Part shown: positions 37,401-45,825 of the stretch, in pieces
Layout of the letters: each line of letters starts with the position of its first letter
Position numbering within the stretch: the first letter of the stretch is position 1
Assembly: GCF_963518325.1 (NCBI RefSeq)
Contig: NZ_CAUQJB010000020.1
Span: forward strand, 24,322 to 88,321
Direction of reading: 5' to 3'
DNA from: Vagococcus_D sp963518325
Lineage (GTDB): Bacteria; Bacillota; Bacilli; Lactobacillales; Vagococcaceae
Length of the DNA stretch: 64,000 nucleotides
Notes under the pieces: generated by a model
What the model was told of the DNA's origin: nothing
Databases searched by the model: none
The model's input: the letters and a program-made list of their open reading frames with translations, nothing else
Translations under genes and position numbers: made by a program

Positions 37401-38228
37401 TTACCATCCTTTCCTTGCGTCATCACGTGACGCTTGTGCCAATTCAATTTGTGCCAACAAGTCGCCCACCCTGAGATAGGTCTTGGTCAACCCAGCTTTT
37501 TTTCCCATCAGACTGACTTCAGGTAGACGAATTTGGGCCTGCTCTAAGAGCCCTTCTTTCGAAAAAACATAGGCTACCCCACCTTCCAGTAACAACCGCC
37601 CCTTCACTAAAACCATCACTCGTTTAACCGTCTGAATCACAAAAGGAATATCATGAGAAATCATGATAACCAACTTGCCTTGTTCATGAAGAGTAGCTAT
37701 TAACTGAGCTAGTCGATCCTTGCCTCTAGCATCTTGGCCCATGGTCGGTTCGTCAAAGATGTAAATAGCCGGATCCATAGCCAAGACTGCGGCGATGCCA
37801 CAAAACTTTTTAGCTGTTGGGCTTAATTCAAAGGGATGAGTCTGACGCTCTTGGCTCAAACCGGTTAAAGCCAAGCTTTTTTCCACGGCTAAATCGATTG
37901 CCTTAGGTGCCATGCCTATCTTTTCAGGCCCAAAGCGGATTTCTTTTTCCACCGTTTCTAAAAAAAGCTGATCTTCTGGATGTTGAAAGACATAGCCAAC
38001 CTTCTTTGACCACTCCGCCACCGTTTGACTGGCGACATCGACCCCCTCAATCAAAACCTTGCCTTGATTAGGCCTCAACAAGCCATTTAACAACTTGACT
38101 AAGGTGGTTTTCCCCGATCCATTTTGCCCAATTATCGCCAGAGGGGCGGTTCCTACAATCTTCGTGGACAGACTGTTCAAAACCGGCTCTGTCCCATAAC
38201 TAAAGCTGACATGTTTAAATTCAATCAA
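37401..38228 (-). CDS. ECF transporter ATPase with atypical signature motif
   Basis: A 275-residue ABC ATPase. Walker A GQNGSGKT (34-41), Q-loop 'VFQHPEDQLF' and Walker B 'AIYIFDEPT' are present, but the ABC signature is LSPTAKKF instead of LSGGQ. One of two ATPases of the ECF module; its start overlaps the upstream ATPase by four bases. A degenerate signature in one of a heterodimeric pair would leave one weakened ATP site. Confidence 0.9.
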   Translation of the reverse strand: MIEFKHVSFSYGTEPVLNSLSTKIVGTAPLAIIGQNGSGKTTLVKLLNGLLRPNQGKVLIEGVDVASQTVAEWSKKVGYVFQHPEDQLFLETVEKEIRFGPEKIGMAPKAIDLAVEKSLALTGLSQERQTHPFELSPTAKKFCGIAAVLAMDPAIYIFDEPTMGQDARGKDRLAQLIATLHEQGKLVIMISHDIPFVIQTVKRVMVLVKGRLLLEGGVAYVFSKEGLLEQAQIRLPEVSLMGKKAGLTKTYLRVGDLLAQIELAQASRDDARKGW

Positions 38229-39055
38229 AGGACTCCCTCCAAACCAAGTAAACTAAGTGACTGTTGGACCCTTTCAGCACTAAACTGCCCTTTTAGCAAC
38301 TCCTTGCCTAAGGAAATATAATCTGGCGGAACCAATCCCAGCTCCACTAAATCCAAGGATTGGAACACTGATTCAGGCTTACCAAAGGCAACTTGTTGCC
38401 CTTGATCCAAGACTAAAACCCAATCCGCTAATTGAGACACCACCTCTAAGTCATGGCTAGCCAACAGACAGGTCATCCCCTGTTTTGCCAAGTGAGCGAT
38501 TTGCTGATAAAGTTGATGGCTACCTGCTGGATCTAATTGAGAGGTAGGTTCATCTAACACCAATAAAGTCGGTTCCATAATTAAGGTGGCGCCTAAAGCC
38601 ACCCGTTGAACTTGGCCACCAGATAAGGTCAGTGGCGGTTTATCCAGCAAGTTTTCCAATTGACACATCTTCCCAATGCGCTGGATTCGTTTCATCATCT
38701 CGTCTCGCTCAACGCCTAAATTCTCCAAGCCGTAAGCCAGTTCGGCCCCTACTGTGCTTGCAGTATAACTCAATTGATTAAAAGGATTTTGAAACACCAA
38801 CCCAACTAACCTTAAGCGTTCCTCTAGGGAATATGACTCAAATAACTTCCCTTGAAGCACATAATCCCCCTTAACCTCAGCCGAGAAATAATCGGGAATT
38901 AGCCCCACTAAGGTCTTGCACAAAGTCGATTTGCCTGATCCATTGGCGCCGACCACCGCCAAAATCTCCCCTTGCTCCAAGGTAAAAGAAATAGTTCCTA
39001 AACTTGGTTGTTCTTGACCTGCATAGGTCACTGTCAGCTCGTGAACCTTAATCAT
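38225..39055 (-). CDS. ECF transporter ATPase
   Basis: A 276-residue ABC ATPase with Walker A GANGSGKS (36-43), Q-loop 'VFQNPFNQL', canonical signature LSGGQVQRVALG and Walker B 'LLVLDEPTSQLD'. It pairs with the neighbouring ATPase and EcfT. It overlaps both neighbours by four bases. Confidence 0.93.
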   Translation of the reverse strand: MIKVHELTVTYAGQEQPSLGTISFTLEQGEILAVVGANGSGKSTLCKTLVGLIPDYFSAEVKGDYVLQGKLFESYSLEERLRLVGLVFQNPFNQLSYTASTVGAELAYGLENLGVERDEMMKRIQRIGKMCQLENLLDKPPLTLSGGQVQRVALGATLIMEPTLLVLDEPTSQLDPAGSHQLYQQIAHLAKQGMTCLLASHDLEVVSQLADWVLVLDQGQQVAFGKPESVFQSLDLVELGLVPPDYISLGKELLKGQFSAERVQQSLSLLGLEGVL

Positions 39056-39813
39056 GAGACAACCCTCCTAAACATCCTGTAACCGGTTACTGATAAGAAG
39101 AACAGAAACAAGCCCCAAACAATTAACCGATCTTCCTTGGTAGGCGCACTCTCCAGATAACTCGTCTTTTTTCCCCTTAAGTTTAACCCACGCATTTCCA
39201 ATGTCATTCCCCTCTCCTGACTATCTAATAAAGACAGCATAATCAACGGTGTCAACAGAGGAATAAATGCCCCTAAACGCTGCCGGATCCCCCCTTCTAC
39301 GGGCAAGCCCCGACTACTTTGAGCAGCGCGAATCTTTTTCACTCTCTCTTGCATCTGGGGCACCACACTTAAAATCGCCAAGAGAACATAGGCCACTTTC
39401 GTCGGCAAGCCGATTCGTCGCAAACTGGCCACCAGTTGACTCGTCTCAGTGGTTGTCAACAAGAGGTAAAAGGACCCCAAAAAGACCATGACCGTTCCAA
39501 TCAGATTAATCCCCTTAAGTAAGCCTTCCAAACAAAAGGACAACGTCCCCAACTGCCACAAGACTTGCTGATTCCCCTTGTAAAAAAAACCTTGAATGGC
39601 CACCACCATGACAGCCATTGGCAGTATCGATACAATCACTTTCAGAAAACTGCGGCCCATCTGATTGTCTAAGGCCAACCCCAACAATAAGACAGTTAAG
39701 CCATAGCCTAGGAGACCCGTACCATCAATCATGGCACTGCCGCCAAAGACCAAGACGCCCAATAACTTAGTCCCTCCATCTAAACGACTTAACCACCGAT
39801 GCGATCGCCTCAT
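39052..39813 (-). CDS. ecfT: ECF transporter transmembrane subunit EcfT
   Basis: A 253-residue membrane protein (4-6 helices) of the EcfT/CbiQ family. The cytoplasmic coupling helices with A-R-G-like motifs appear as 'AAQSSRGLPVEGG' and 'QERGMTLEMRGLNLRGKK', which touch the ATPases. It overlaps the S-component gene upstream and the ATPase gene downstream by four bases each. Confidence 0.9.
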   Translation of the reverse strand: MRRSHRWLSRLDGGTKLLGVLVFGGSAMIDGTGLLGYGLTVLLLGLALDNQMGRSFLKVIVSILPMAVMVVAIQGFFYKGNQQVLWQLGTLSFCLEGLLKGINLIGTVMVFLGSFYLLLTTTETSQLVASLRRIGLPTKVAYVLLAILSVVPQMQERVKKIRAAQSSRGLPVEGGIRQRLGAFIPLLTPLIMLSLLDSQERGMTLEMRGLNLRGKKTSYLESAPTKEDRLIVWGLFLFFLSVTGYRMFRRVVS

Positions 39814-40403
39814 GAGCCATTACCTAGTTGCTGTAAAAAACGTGGGGGGATTTTTTTAATAATTAAATAGGCCATGACTAAAGAAATACCCCGATCGACT
39901 AAATTTTGGACAATAGCCGCTGTCAGTACCCCTTGCCAAATATTTTTCATGACGGTAATTAACCCCGCTGTAATCACCGATGTCCCCGTTGCCCCAGTCG
40001 CTCCACCAAAAAGATAGACCGTCACTAGGGAGGTGACGATTGCCGAAATCAATGAGACCACTAACCAAATAACGACCAACCCTCGAGGCTTAAAAAAGCC
40101 CCTTTTGCCAAAAAGCCCTGTCACCACCCCCACAGAAACACTGACAGCCCCATAAGGTAAATTCACCGGATTGACCATCAAAGCTAAAAAGACATTCGTC
40201 AACAAGCCAACGACACCCCCAACCAAGGGACCAGCCATCACAGCTGCTAAAATCGTGCCAATCACATCTAAAAAGAATGGCAACTTCAACGTCCCCGCAA
40301 TTGCCCCACCAACCAGATTAAAGCCAACACAAATCGGCATTAACACTAAGACATGGGTACTCATTAATCTCTTAATCCCTTTAGAACGACCTGAGATTTT
40401 CAT
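39810..40403 (-). CDS. ECF transporter substrate-binding S component
   Basis: A 197-residue membrane protein with six hydrophobic segments, rich in Gly/Ala/Val: 'VGGAIAGTLKLPFFLDVIGTILAAVMAGPLVGG' is typical of S components ('LP.FLD..GT......GP..G...G...N'). It is first in the operon; the gene content downstream (nucleoside hydrolase, kinase) points to a nucleoside or related ligand. That is inferred from context, not sequence. A purine-rich AGAGAGGAG site precedes the ATG. Confidence 0.88.
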   Translation of the reverse strand: MKISGRSKGIKRLMSTHVLVLMPICVGFNLVGGAIAGTLKLPFFLDVIGTILAAVMAGPLVGGVVGLLTNVFLALMVNPVNLPYGAVSVSVGVVTGLFGKRGFFKPRGLVVIWLVVSLISAIVTSLVTVYLFGGATGATGTSVITAGLITVMKNIWQGVLTAAIVQNLVDRGISLVMAYLIIKKIPPRFLQQLGNGS

Positions 40404-40726
40404 CTTAAGCTCCTCTCTTAATTAACTGCCTAACCTAGAAGACAAGCGACAACTAAACCAATCCAATAAACTAACCATTAGCGACCTTTAACTAATAAAA
40501 AAACACAGCTACCTTTCCCTTAATCAACAATCAAGATAACCACTCTCTAAAAGACATCTGTTTTAGTGACGACTGAACACAAAAAAACGCAATACCAGAC
40601 ATTGTCTAATATCACGTTCAATAGTTAACCTTAGTCAAGGTTGCTCTTTTACGCTTTAGCTAAATAAGCTCAAAAAATGTCGGTAAATTTCAAAAAAGCC
40701 TAGAAATATCCTCACAAATTGAGTAC
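40404..40726 (-). promoter_or_regulatory. Leader between structured RNA and ECF operon
   Basis: About 320 bp without a gene. A TTGACT box near 40640 (minus strand) could be a -35 for the operon, but no good -10 is at the right spacing. If the upstream RNA terminator is read through, this stretch is the 5' leader. Confidence 0.35.
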
Positions 40727-40861
40727 AATAAAAGGGCAAGTACTTCGGTGCTTGCTATTGGCTTGTGGATATCAGGTGATTTCTGATTTCAAATTTTGCG
40801 CAGAAGGACTGCAATCCTTCTGCAACAAGCCGATGATTATTCAGTTCATGGTTATCTTGAC
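40727..40861 (-). ncRNA. Candidate structured RNA with its own promoter and terminator
   Basis: On the minus strand a strong promoter is followed by ~135 nt that fold into: P1 GGCUUGU / ACAAGCC (40831-40825 with 40766-40760) enclosing two hairpins, GCAGAAGGA-like 9-bp stem (40823-40815 with 40808-40800) and AUCAG / CUGAU (40786-40770), i.e. a three-way junction. Then GCAAG..CUUGC with a CGAA loop (40755-40736) followed by CCUUUUAUU forms a terminator. It matches no RNA family I can name (no SRP, tmRNA, T-box or purine-aptamer consensus). It is 320 bp upstream of and co-oriented with the ECF/nucleoside operon: riboswitch or independent small RNA. Confidence 0.55.
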
Positions 40862-40867
40862 GCCCCC

Positions 40868-40896
40868 ATTGTAACTAAGTACGGAAGCGCTGTCAA
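40868..40896 (-). promoter_or_regulatory. Sigma-A promoter of the structured RNA
   Basis: TTGACA (minus strand, 40896-40891) and TACAAT (40873-40868) are separated by exactly 17 bp: a near-consensus vegetative promoter, firing toward the ECF operon with a start near 40861. Confidence 0.75.
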
Positions 40897-41184
40897 TGAT
40901 TTTTTTCAAAAATAACAAGATATTGGCGGATTGCGACTGGGTTGAGGGTTGTAGTTGGCTTTTTTTGGTGGGGTGATGAATAGTTGGGGTTGGGGTGAAT
41001 GGACCTATGACTATCAGTCATTAAGTCAAGTTCACTTTCAGCCAGAATTTTCATGCATTGATAACAAAAAATTACAACAGAACCCAACATTATTTGCTAA
41101 GTAAGAATCAAGCTGACTTAGTTGATTGGTTTGAATTTTTTTTATAGTCAATACCAGGTTCACTTGAAAGGTCATCTTCAGATG

Positions 41185-41391
41185 TTAACGCAAAAGAATG
41201 TCATTTGATTGGTCAAATGGATTGTATTCAAAAATAATAGGTGTATCTGTAAAATATCCATTCTGGATTAATACTTCTTTAAACTTTGCTCCCATTTCAG
41301 CCACTTGGTCAAATATATCATTATTAGAATCAAGTGTTGTACTAAACCCAATAACATCATTTAGGCTAAGCTGTCTTGTTTTTAATTTCAT
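41185..41391 (-). CDS. Short DUF5085-like protein, probably truncated
   Basis: Sixty-eight residues starting MKLKTRQLSLNDV after a GAGGGATAA site. The pattern 'FDQVAEMGAKFKEVLIQNGYFTDTPIIFEYNPF' resembles the N-terminal half of GyrI-like/DUF5085 proteins found in type VII toxin loci. Those are about twice as long; in another frame downstream 'LTSEDDLSSEPGIDYKKN' is visible, so the end may be lost to a frameshift. The family assignment is tentative. Confidence 0.45.
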   Translation of the reverse strand: MKLKTRQLSLNDVIGFSTTLDSNNDIFDQVAEMGAKFKEVLIQNGYFTDTPIIFEYNPFDQSNDILLR

Positions 41392-41563
41392 TTTTATCCC
41401 TCAGCATTCTTATTCTTTATTTTTTTGACAATCCACTGTATAAAAAATACCAAAAACCCAATTAAAATTACAATTACAATAAATCCGAATATATTTTTTG
41501 TTGTTTTAGGTAAATCATATTTCTCATCTATTTGCACCATACCCGTTATTACAAGCAGACCTA

Positions 41564-42370
41564 TTAATACATATATATTTTTTTTTTGAATATTGAGGTC
41601 AACTTTCCGTTGAAAGAAATAGATTTACGCCCTTTATATTCTTCCCAATAATCCTTATCTACAAGTTTCAAATATACTAGATAACCAGCCTCTATAAGTA
41701 ACCTTGGAAAAGTTAACACAAAAATCAAGGCCATCAGGAGACTTAAAACAAATAAAAAATTTGTGAAAACTACACCTGCAATACTAACTACTCCAAAGAT
41801 AATCCAAACTGAATTAGAATTAAATACCGTAGAAAAAGCTGAGTAGTTAGCAATAGTTCTTTGCTCCGAAAAGCCTTCACTTATTTTTTTTCTAATCCAA
41901 AAAACATTATAAAATGTAGTCAGTAAGGTTATCGTTCCAATTATAATTAGAAATATTGTAGAATAGGTTTCATTAAAATCAGCCATGTTTGACTTATAGC
42001 CAGTCGATTTCCCATTACTAATCATGAACGAAAGAGCTACTAAAATAACTAGTTCCGTTAATAAAGTGAAAAATAGTAATATAGAAGCGAATACCTGATG
42101 CTTATAAATGTTTTTTTGAGGAACAAGAAAAAAATAGAGATTCAGTGCAATTGCATAAACTACATAGAATTTTAGCATTCCATACAATATTTCGCTCACT
42201 ATATTGTTATACCAAGAATGAATTTCTGTCCCTGGAATTAATCCAATAATTGATAGGACTAGCAAACCCATTAATTGGACGCGCAACATCCCCACTGATC
42301 CCCTAGTATTTGCCAAAGAAATAAAATATTTTTTATTTAATGATTCTGGACTGTTTATATTTTCTATCAT
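41564..42370 (-). CDS. Polytopic membrane protein, immunity candidate
   Basis: About 268 residues with six or seven hydrophobic segments. The start MIENINSPESL has GGGTGAT upstream; a longer frame lacks a site and overlaps the preceding gene. It lies directly downstream of a glycine-zipper toxin-like gene. Pore-forming type VII toxins are commonly paired with membrane immunity proteins, so I infer that role. No family is recognised. Confidence 0.6.
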   Translation of the reverse strand: MIENINSPESLNKKYFISLANTRGSVGMLRVQLMGLLVLSIIGLIPGTEIHSWYNNIVSEILYGMLKFYVVYAIALNLYFFLVPQKNIYKHQVFASILLFFTLLTELVILVALSFMISNGKSTGYKSNMADFNETYSTIFLIIIGTITLLTTFYNVFWIRKKISEGFSEQRTIANYSAFSTVFNSNSVWIIFGVVSIAGVVFTNFLFVLSLLMALIFVLTFPRLLIEAGYLVYLKLVDKDYWEEYKGRKSISFNGKLTSIFKKKIYMY

Positions 42371-42375
42371 AGATA

Positions 42376-42698
42376 TCACCCATTTCCAAATAAGAATCCT
42401 CCGACCCAATCACCTATTGCTTTTGTGGTAGTTTTAACGCCATCTTTAACATGACCAACTGCACTTTTTTTAGGTGGTCCTCCAAATTCCCAATTTATAG
42501 CTACATTAATTCCAATACCAACTGCTACACCAACAACCGTTCCTAACGGAGGAAGAAAAGCAGAACCCACCATCGCACCAGCCGCAGTAGCTCCTGCACC
42601 AGAACCAATGAGACTTGTTGTCCGTTATTAATAGTGACTGATTTTATTCCTGCAACAGCAACTGTCGCTGCGCCAGTATTAGAAGCGATTTTCCTCAT
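42376..42698 (-). pseudogene. Glycine-zipper small protein or toxin tail, frameshifted
   Basis: An ATG at 42698 with a strong GAGGAGAT site starts MRKIASNTGAATVAVAGIKS. One base lost near 42610 breaks the frame; the other frame continues 'GSGAGATAAGAMVGSAFL', 'PPLGTVVGVAVGIGINVAIN' and ends 'AIGDWVGGFLFGNG'. The Gly/Ala zipper predicts membrane insertion, as in pore-forming LXG toxin tails, but the well-placed start suggests a free small protein of ~108 residues (bacteriocin-like). The membrane protein downstream would be its partner. Confidence 0.6.
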
Positions 42699-42885
42699 AA
42701 AATATCTCCTCTCGTCGTTTCTATTGGCGTTCACTCTAGATCATTAAGAAATAAGTATATCAAAAATCGGATGTATATTGTCAATGATTTGAAAAATAGT
42801 TTGATTTTTTGCATAAATAAGACATTAGTGTTATTTCATTCATATAAATTTAATGAATAATAATTGAGAAAAATTTATATAGCCA

Positions 42886-42920
42886 AATAAGCTTACACCT
42901 TTCACGTGTGTAAGCTTATT
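42886..42920. terminator. Terminator
   Basis: AATAAGCTTACAC pairs with GTGTAAGCTTATT (13-bp stem); T-rich on the plus side and following the immunity remnant on the minus strand. Confidence 0.65.
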
Positions 42921-42968
42921 TTCTTTGTTAAGTTTTTTAACTCTAAATCATTAGTCTTCATCTTGGTT

Positions 42969-43328
42969 CTATAGTTTGTTTTTATGAAACTCAATAAAAA
43001 ACTCTTGCGCGCTTTCAAAAAATAAAACTAAAGCTTCTTCTTCAGTTGCTGTAACAAATTGAAAAGCGTGATACCAAGCGATTGGTCCTGCTGTATAATC
43101 TTTTTTTTAATGCAATAAAATCCAGCTTTTAGACCGTTTAGTAAATTCTGAGTGAAAGATACTATCAATTTTTTTCGATTCACTCAAAACATCGTCACTT
43201 GATTGATTACTTGCACAGATATATCCTGATAAAAAGAAGTATAAATTTTTAATACTGAGGTCCTCTAGGTACATTTTTGGACGTAATTGAATATTTTTAA
43301 TCAATGACTCAATGTTCTCACTTTTCAT
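42969..43328 (-). pseudogene. Immunity gene of the 'LRPKMY' family with internal TAA
   Basis: One frame of 120 codons encodes 'IESLIKNIQLRPKMYLEDLSIKNLYFFLSGYI' and ends 'FFESAQEFFIEFHKNKL', interrupted by a single TAA (43107-43109) after 'SKSWILLH'. It is paralogous to 49852-50202 and 44690-44961. It follows the papain-like toxin remnant at 43359-43876, the standard toxin-immunity order. Confidence 0.8.
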
Positions 43329-43358
43329 GATATATTCTCCTCGAATAATATATTTCCA

Positions 43359-43876
43359 TTACTCTAACCAAATTCCGCCAACAATATCAATTCCCAAATC
43401 GATTTTCCATTTACTATAGTTCATTCCATCTAGTGTTAGATTGTCATAAACCTTATCGCCAATTTGAATAGCATCATGGTAATTGATGCCTATCAGCTCA
43501 CCAGCTTTATCTGAGTATATTCCAGCCTCACTGCGTACGTTAATCTCTTATAATCAACGCCATTTTGTATTAACAATTTTTCTAACGCATCTGCAAACTT
43601 ATCAAATTTCCCATTCACTTTAAATTCTGACGGAACTTTGTCTATTAACTTTTTAAGCGAATTGCTGATGGGTTTATTCAAACTAGGGTCCCAACTATGC
43701 CCTTTACCTAATCGTTCAGTTGCCAAAACTAATGCCACTCTGCCACGAGTACCTACAATAGTCGCTACACCCGTTGCCGTGACTGGTACAACCATACTAG
43801 ATGCACCTGCTGTATATGGCGTCGCAGCAAAGTCTAGAAGGTTGCCCTTTGAAAAGAAATATGCCTTACCGAGAAT
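43359..43876 (-). pseudogene. Orphan cassette: pre-toxin end plus papain-fold toxin 2, inactivated
   Basis: The frame starting inside the conserved pre-toxin module ('GHSWDPSLNKP' follows) leads into a toxin tail homologous to that at 50203: 'KFDKFADALEKLL', then after a frameshift near 43540 'GIYSDKAGE', 'HDAIQIGDKVYDNLTLDGMN' and a stop. Papain fold toxin 2 enzymes use Cys, His and Asn/Asp; in this copy the Cys of 'GQCDKFAD' is Phe. There is no N-terminal secretion part, so it is a doubly inactive orphan cassette. Confidence 0.75.
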
Positions 43877-43924
43877 AATTTCACACTAAAATAGGTGCTG
43901 GCACTTTTTTGGTTTTATTTACAT

Positions 43925-44314
43925 TTACTCACCAATATATAGATCAAATCCTATCTCCGCATTAATAGAACTAGCAAAACTCACAACATCCGGATATAGT
44001 ACGACTTCAGGACCTCCCATTGAGGGAGCCTCTATGACAACATTGAAAGCTGTTTGAGCATCATATTTTTGCGCTATTTCATTAATAATATGCTCTTTCC
44101 CAATCAATAATTGTAATATTTTTTTAAATTGATTATCTAATACTAATGTTTCTTCTTTTTCTGTGCTCAACCTCCAATAAGTCGCTCCAAATTCCGGTAT
44201 CGGACACTCTTCTCTTCGTCTCGTTCTTGTAGGATTAATGCCTAATTGATGAGTAATAAAATCAAAATTTAATTTGTCACTTTGAAAACAAAAATCTATT
44301 CTTATTTTTGGCAA
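43925..44314 (-). CDS. DUF4279 immunity protein, copy 1
   Basis: 129 residues, TTG start after AGGAGG. 'FDFITHQLGINPTRTRRREECP' and 'TYWRLSTEKEETLVLDNQF' are DUF4279 features; this family acts as immunity to polymorphic toxins. The last ~35 residues (from 'APSMGGPEVV') are identical to those of 48230-48619 and nearly identical in DNA. Only the last bases of its toxin ('PTGLFK' and stop) survive upstream. Confidence 0.8.
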   Translation of the reverse strand: MPKIRIDFCFQSDKLNFDFITHQLGINPTRTRRREECPIPEFGATYWRLSTEKEETLVLDNQFKKILQLLIGKEHIINEIAQKYDAQTAFNVVIEAPSMGGPEVVLYPDVVSFASSINAEIGFDLYIGE

Positions 44315-44364
44315 AGTAATTCCTCCTATTTAAATAACCCTGTAGGCGCTTAGGCCCCCTATCC

Positions 44365-44673
44365 TCAAACTGCTTGGATTAATGCAATACATTCTCTCAT
44401 ATATTTATTTAAAGTATAACCATCCGAACATGTCTTTTCATATAAATAAGTTGTCCAATCGTAGTTTTTAACTACTAAAATCTTAAAACTTCCATCTTTA
44501 TCAAACTCTGGGTACCAGCCCACATCAATAATATATCTACCTTTATACTCCACCTGAAACAAATCTTCTTTTAATAAATCAACTTGATTTTCTACATTAT
44601 TATCTAAAGAGAGATTACTATCATATAGAATTACCCCTGGAAAAAAATCAATATCATTAAACAATATTATCAC
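44365..44673 (-). CDS. Putative immunity protein, 102 residues
   Basis: A GTG start after AGGAAA. Acidic soluble protein with 'FPGVILYDSNLSLDNNVENQ', 'QVEYKGRYIIDVGWYPEFD' and 'YTLNKYMRECIALIQ'. It sits among toxin remnants where only immunity genes remain, so an immunity role is inferred. No family recognised. Confidence 0.55.
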   Translation of the reverse strand: MIILFNDIDFFPGVILYDSNLSLDNNVENQVDLLKEDLFQVEYKGRYIIDVGWYPEFDKDGSFKILVVKNYDWTTYLYEKTCSDGYTLNKYMRECIALIQAV

Positions 44674-44689
44674 TACTTTCCTAATAATT

Positions 44690-44961
44690 TATTAAATTCC
44701 AATTCTGTTATGGGATGTCCATGTATAGTAGCAGTCATCTGAGAAATCCATAACTAAGTTCAATGTTTGCCACTGTTCTGTCCAATGGCTAAACTCTTTT
44801 TTTTATGCCTCATCAATTTCTTCTGCAACATCGGCACTTAAAGCACAACCTATATATCCTGATAAGAAAAAATACAGAAAGCTAATTCTTTTCTCCGGAA
44901 TATCCATTAAAGGCCTCAATTCAATACTTTTTAACATAATTTCGACATTTCTATATCTCAT
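44690..44961 (-). pseudogene. Immunity gene of the 'LRPKMY' family, decayed copy
   Basis: From an ATG at 44961: 'MLKSIELRPLMDI', 'ISFLYFFLSGYIGCAL', a TAA, then 'KEFSHWTEQWQTLNLVMDFSDD', losing frame near the end. It is the third paralogue of this immunity family in the array. Confidence 0.7.
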
Positions 44962-45127
44962 TTACCTACTTTCAGCATACCTATTCCACTAACCATTTTT
45001 CAGTATGCGATGATATCAAACAATTAATGGGAATACCAACTTAAAATGATCTGATGAAAAATGTTAGTTTTCTAATTTATTACTTTGCAACAGCCCCTTA
45101 TTTCTTATTTTTAGATTAATATCTTTT

Positions 45128-45802
45128 TTATGAAATCAATAAGGTTATTTTAGGTATCCCTTTTTGGAAAAATATATTTACATTAATTGGTAATTCTCCT
45201 GCTAAACATTTTAATACGATTTCCATGTTCTTCTTAATTACTAGAGTATCTTTATCTTCTTTTTTTAAATACAAACCAAAGGGGTGATTAATCTTCTCTG
45301 TTTGCGCATTACTAGTTTGTTTGTTTATCATACTATTAACATAGCTAATTAATAAATCAAAAATAGTTATTACCTCAGAATTAGTAGTTTCTGCCCAATC
45401 GTTTAATAATTGTTCGTGTTTGTTACTGAGATACCCTAGGGTAATCCATTCCGTAATTATTTCTTTTAATTCGGGAAAAATAACGAATTCCTCTTTATTT
45501 TTTTCATTAATTCTTAACATTCCTATAAAAGAGATGTCTTGTTCACCATTGATAATCTGATTAATTTGTTTTATTTCATCTATCGATGTAGGGTATTCAT
45601 CTGTGATATCGTTTTCTGAAATATTGGATTGCGAAAGGATTTTAAAAAATTTATATAATACTAATTTATCTAATATAATATAATCACCTTGAAGTATTTT
45701 AAAGTATTCTACTTTTGCCCATTTTCCTAACTCATGTCTATTTATTTTATTTTCAAAAAAAAGGGTTAACATATTTTTCATCATATCTATATCTTTTACC
45801 AT
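45128..45802 (-). CDS. Putative immunity protein, 224 residues
   Basis: ATG with AAAGGAG upstream, directly after the toxin remnant of cassette D. 'NRHELGKWAKVEYFKILQGDYIILD' and 'YLSNKHEQLLNDWAETTNSE' are visible; helical and acidic, no membrane segment. The order toxin tail then this gene, as for the other pairs, suggests immunity. Family not recognised. Confidence 0.6.
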   Translation of the reverse strand: MVKDIDMMKNMLTLFFENKINRHELGKWAKVEYFKILQGDYIILDKLVLYKFFKILSQSNISENDITDEYPTSIDEIKQINQIINGEQDISFIGMLRINEKNKEEFVIFPELKEIITEWITLGYLSNKHEQLLNDWAETTNSEVITIFDLLISYVNSMINKQTSNAQTEKINHPFGLYLKKEDKDTLVIKKNMEIVLKCLAGELPINVNIFFQKGIPKITLLIS

Positions 45803-45825
45803 CCATATTCTCCTTTAATGTGGGA

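Noticed and set aside
40727..40861. SRP RNA, 6S RNA or a purine riboswitch as identity of the structured RNA
   Set aside because: The SRP GGAAG..AGCAGCCAAGGCA core, the long 6S open-bubble helix and the purine-aptamer junction bases are not visible. Left unnamed.
40893..41090. Minus-strand ORF of 65 codons
   Set aside because: It overlaps the -35 region of the strong RNA promoter and has no ribosome site or recognisable product.
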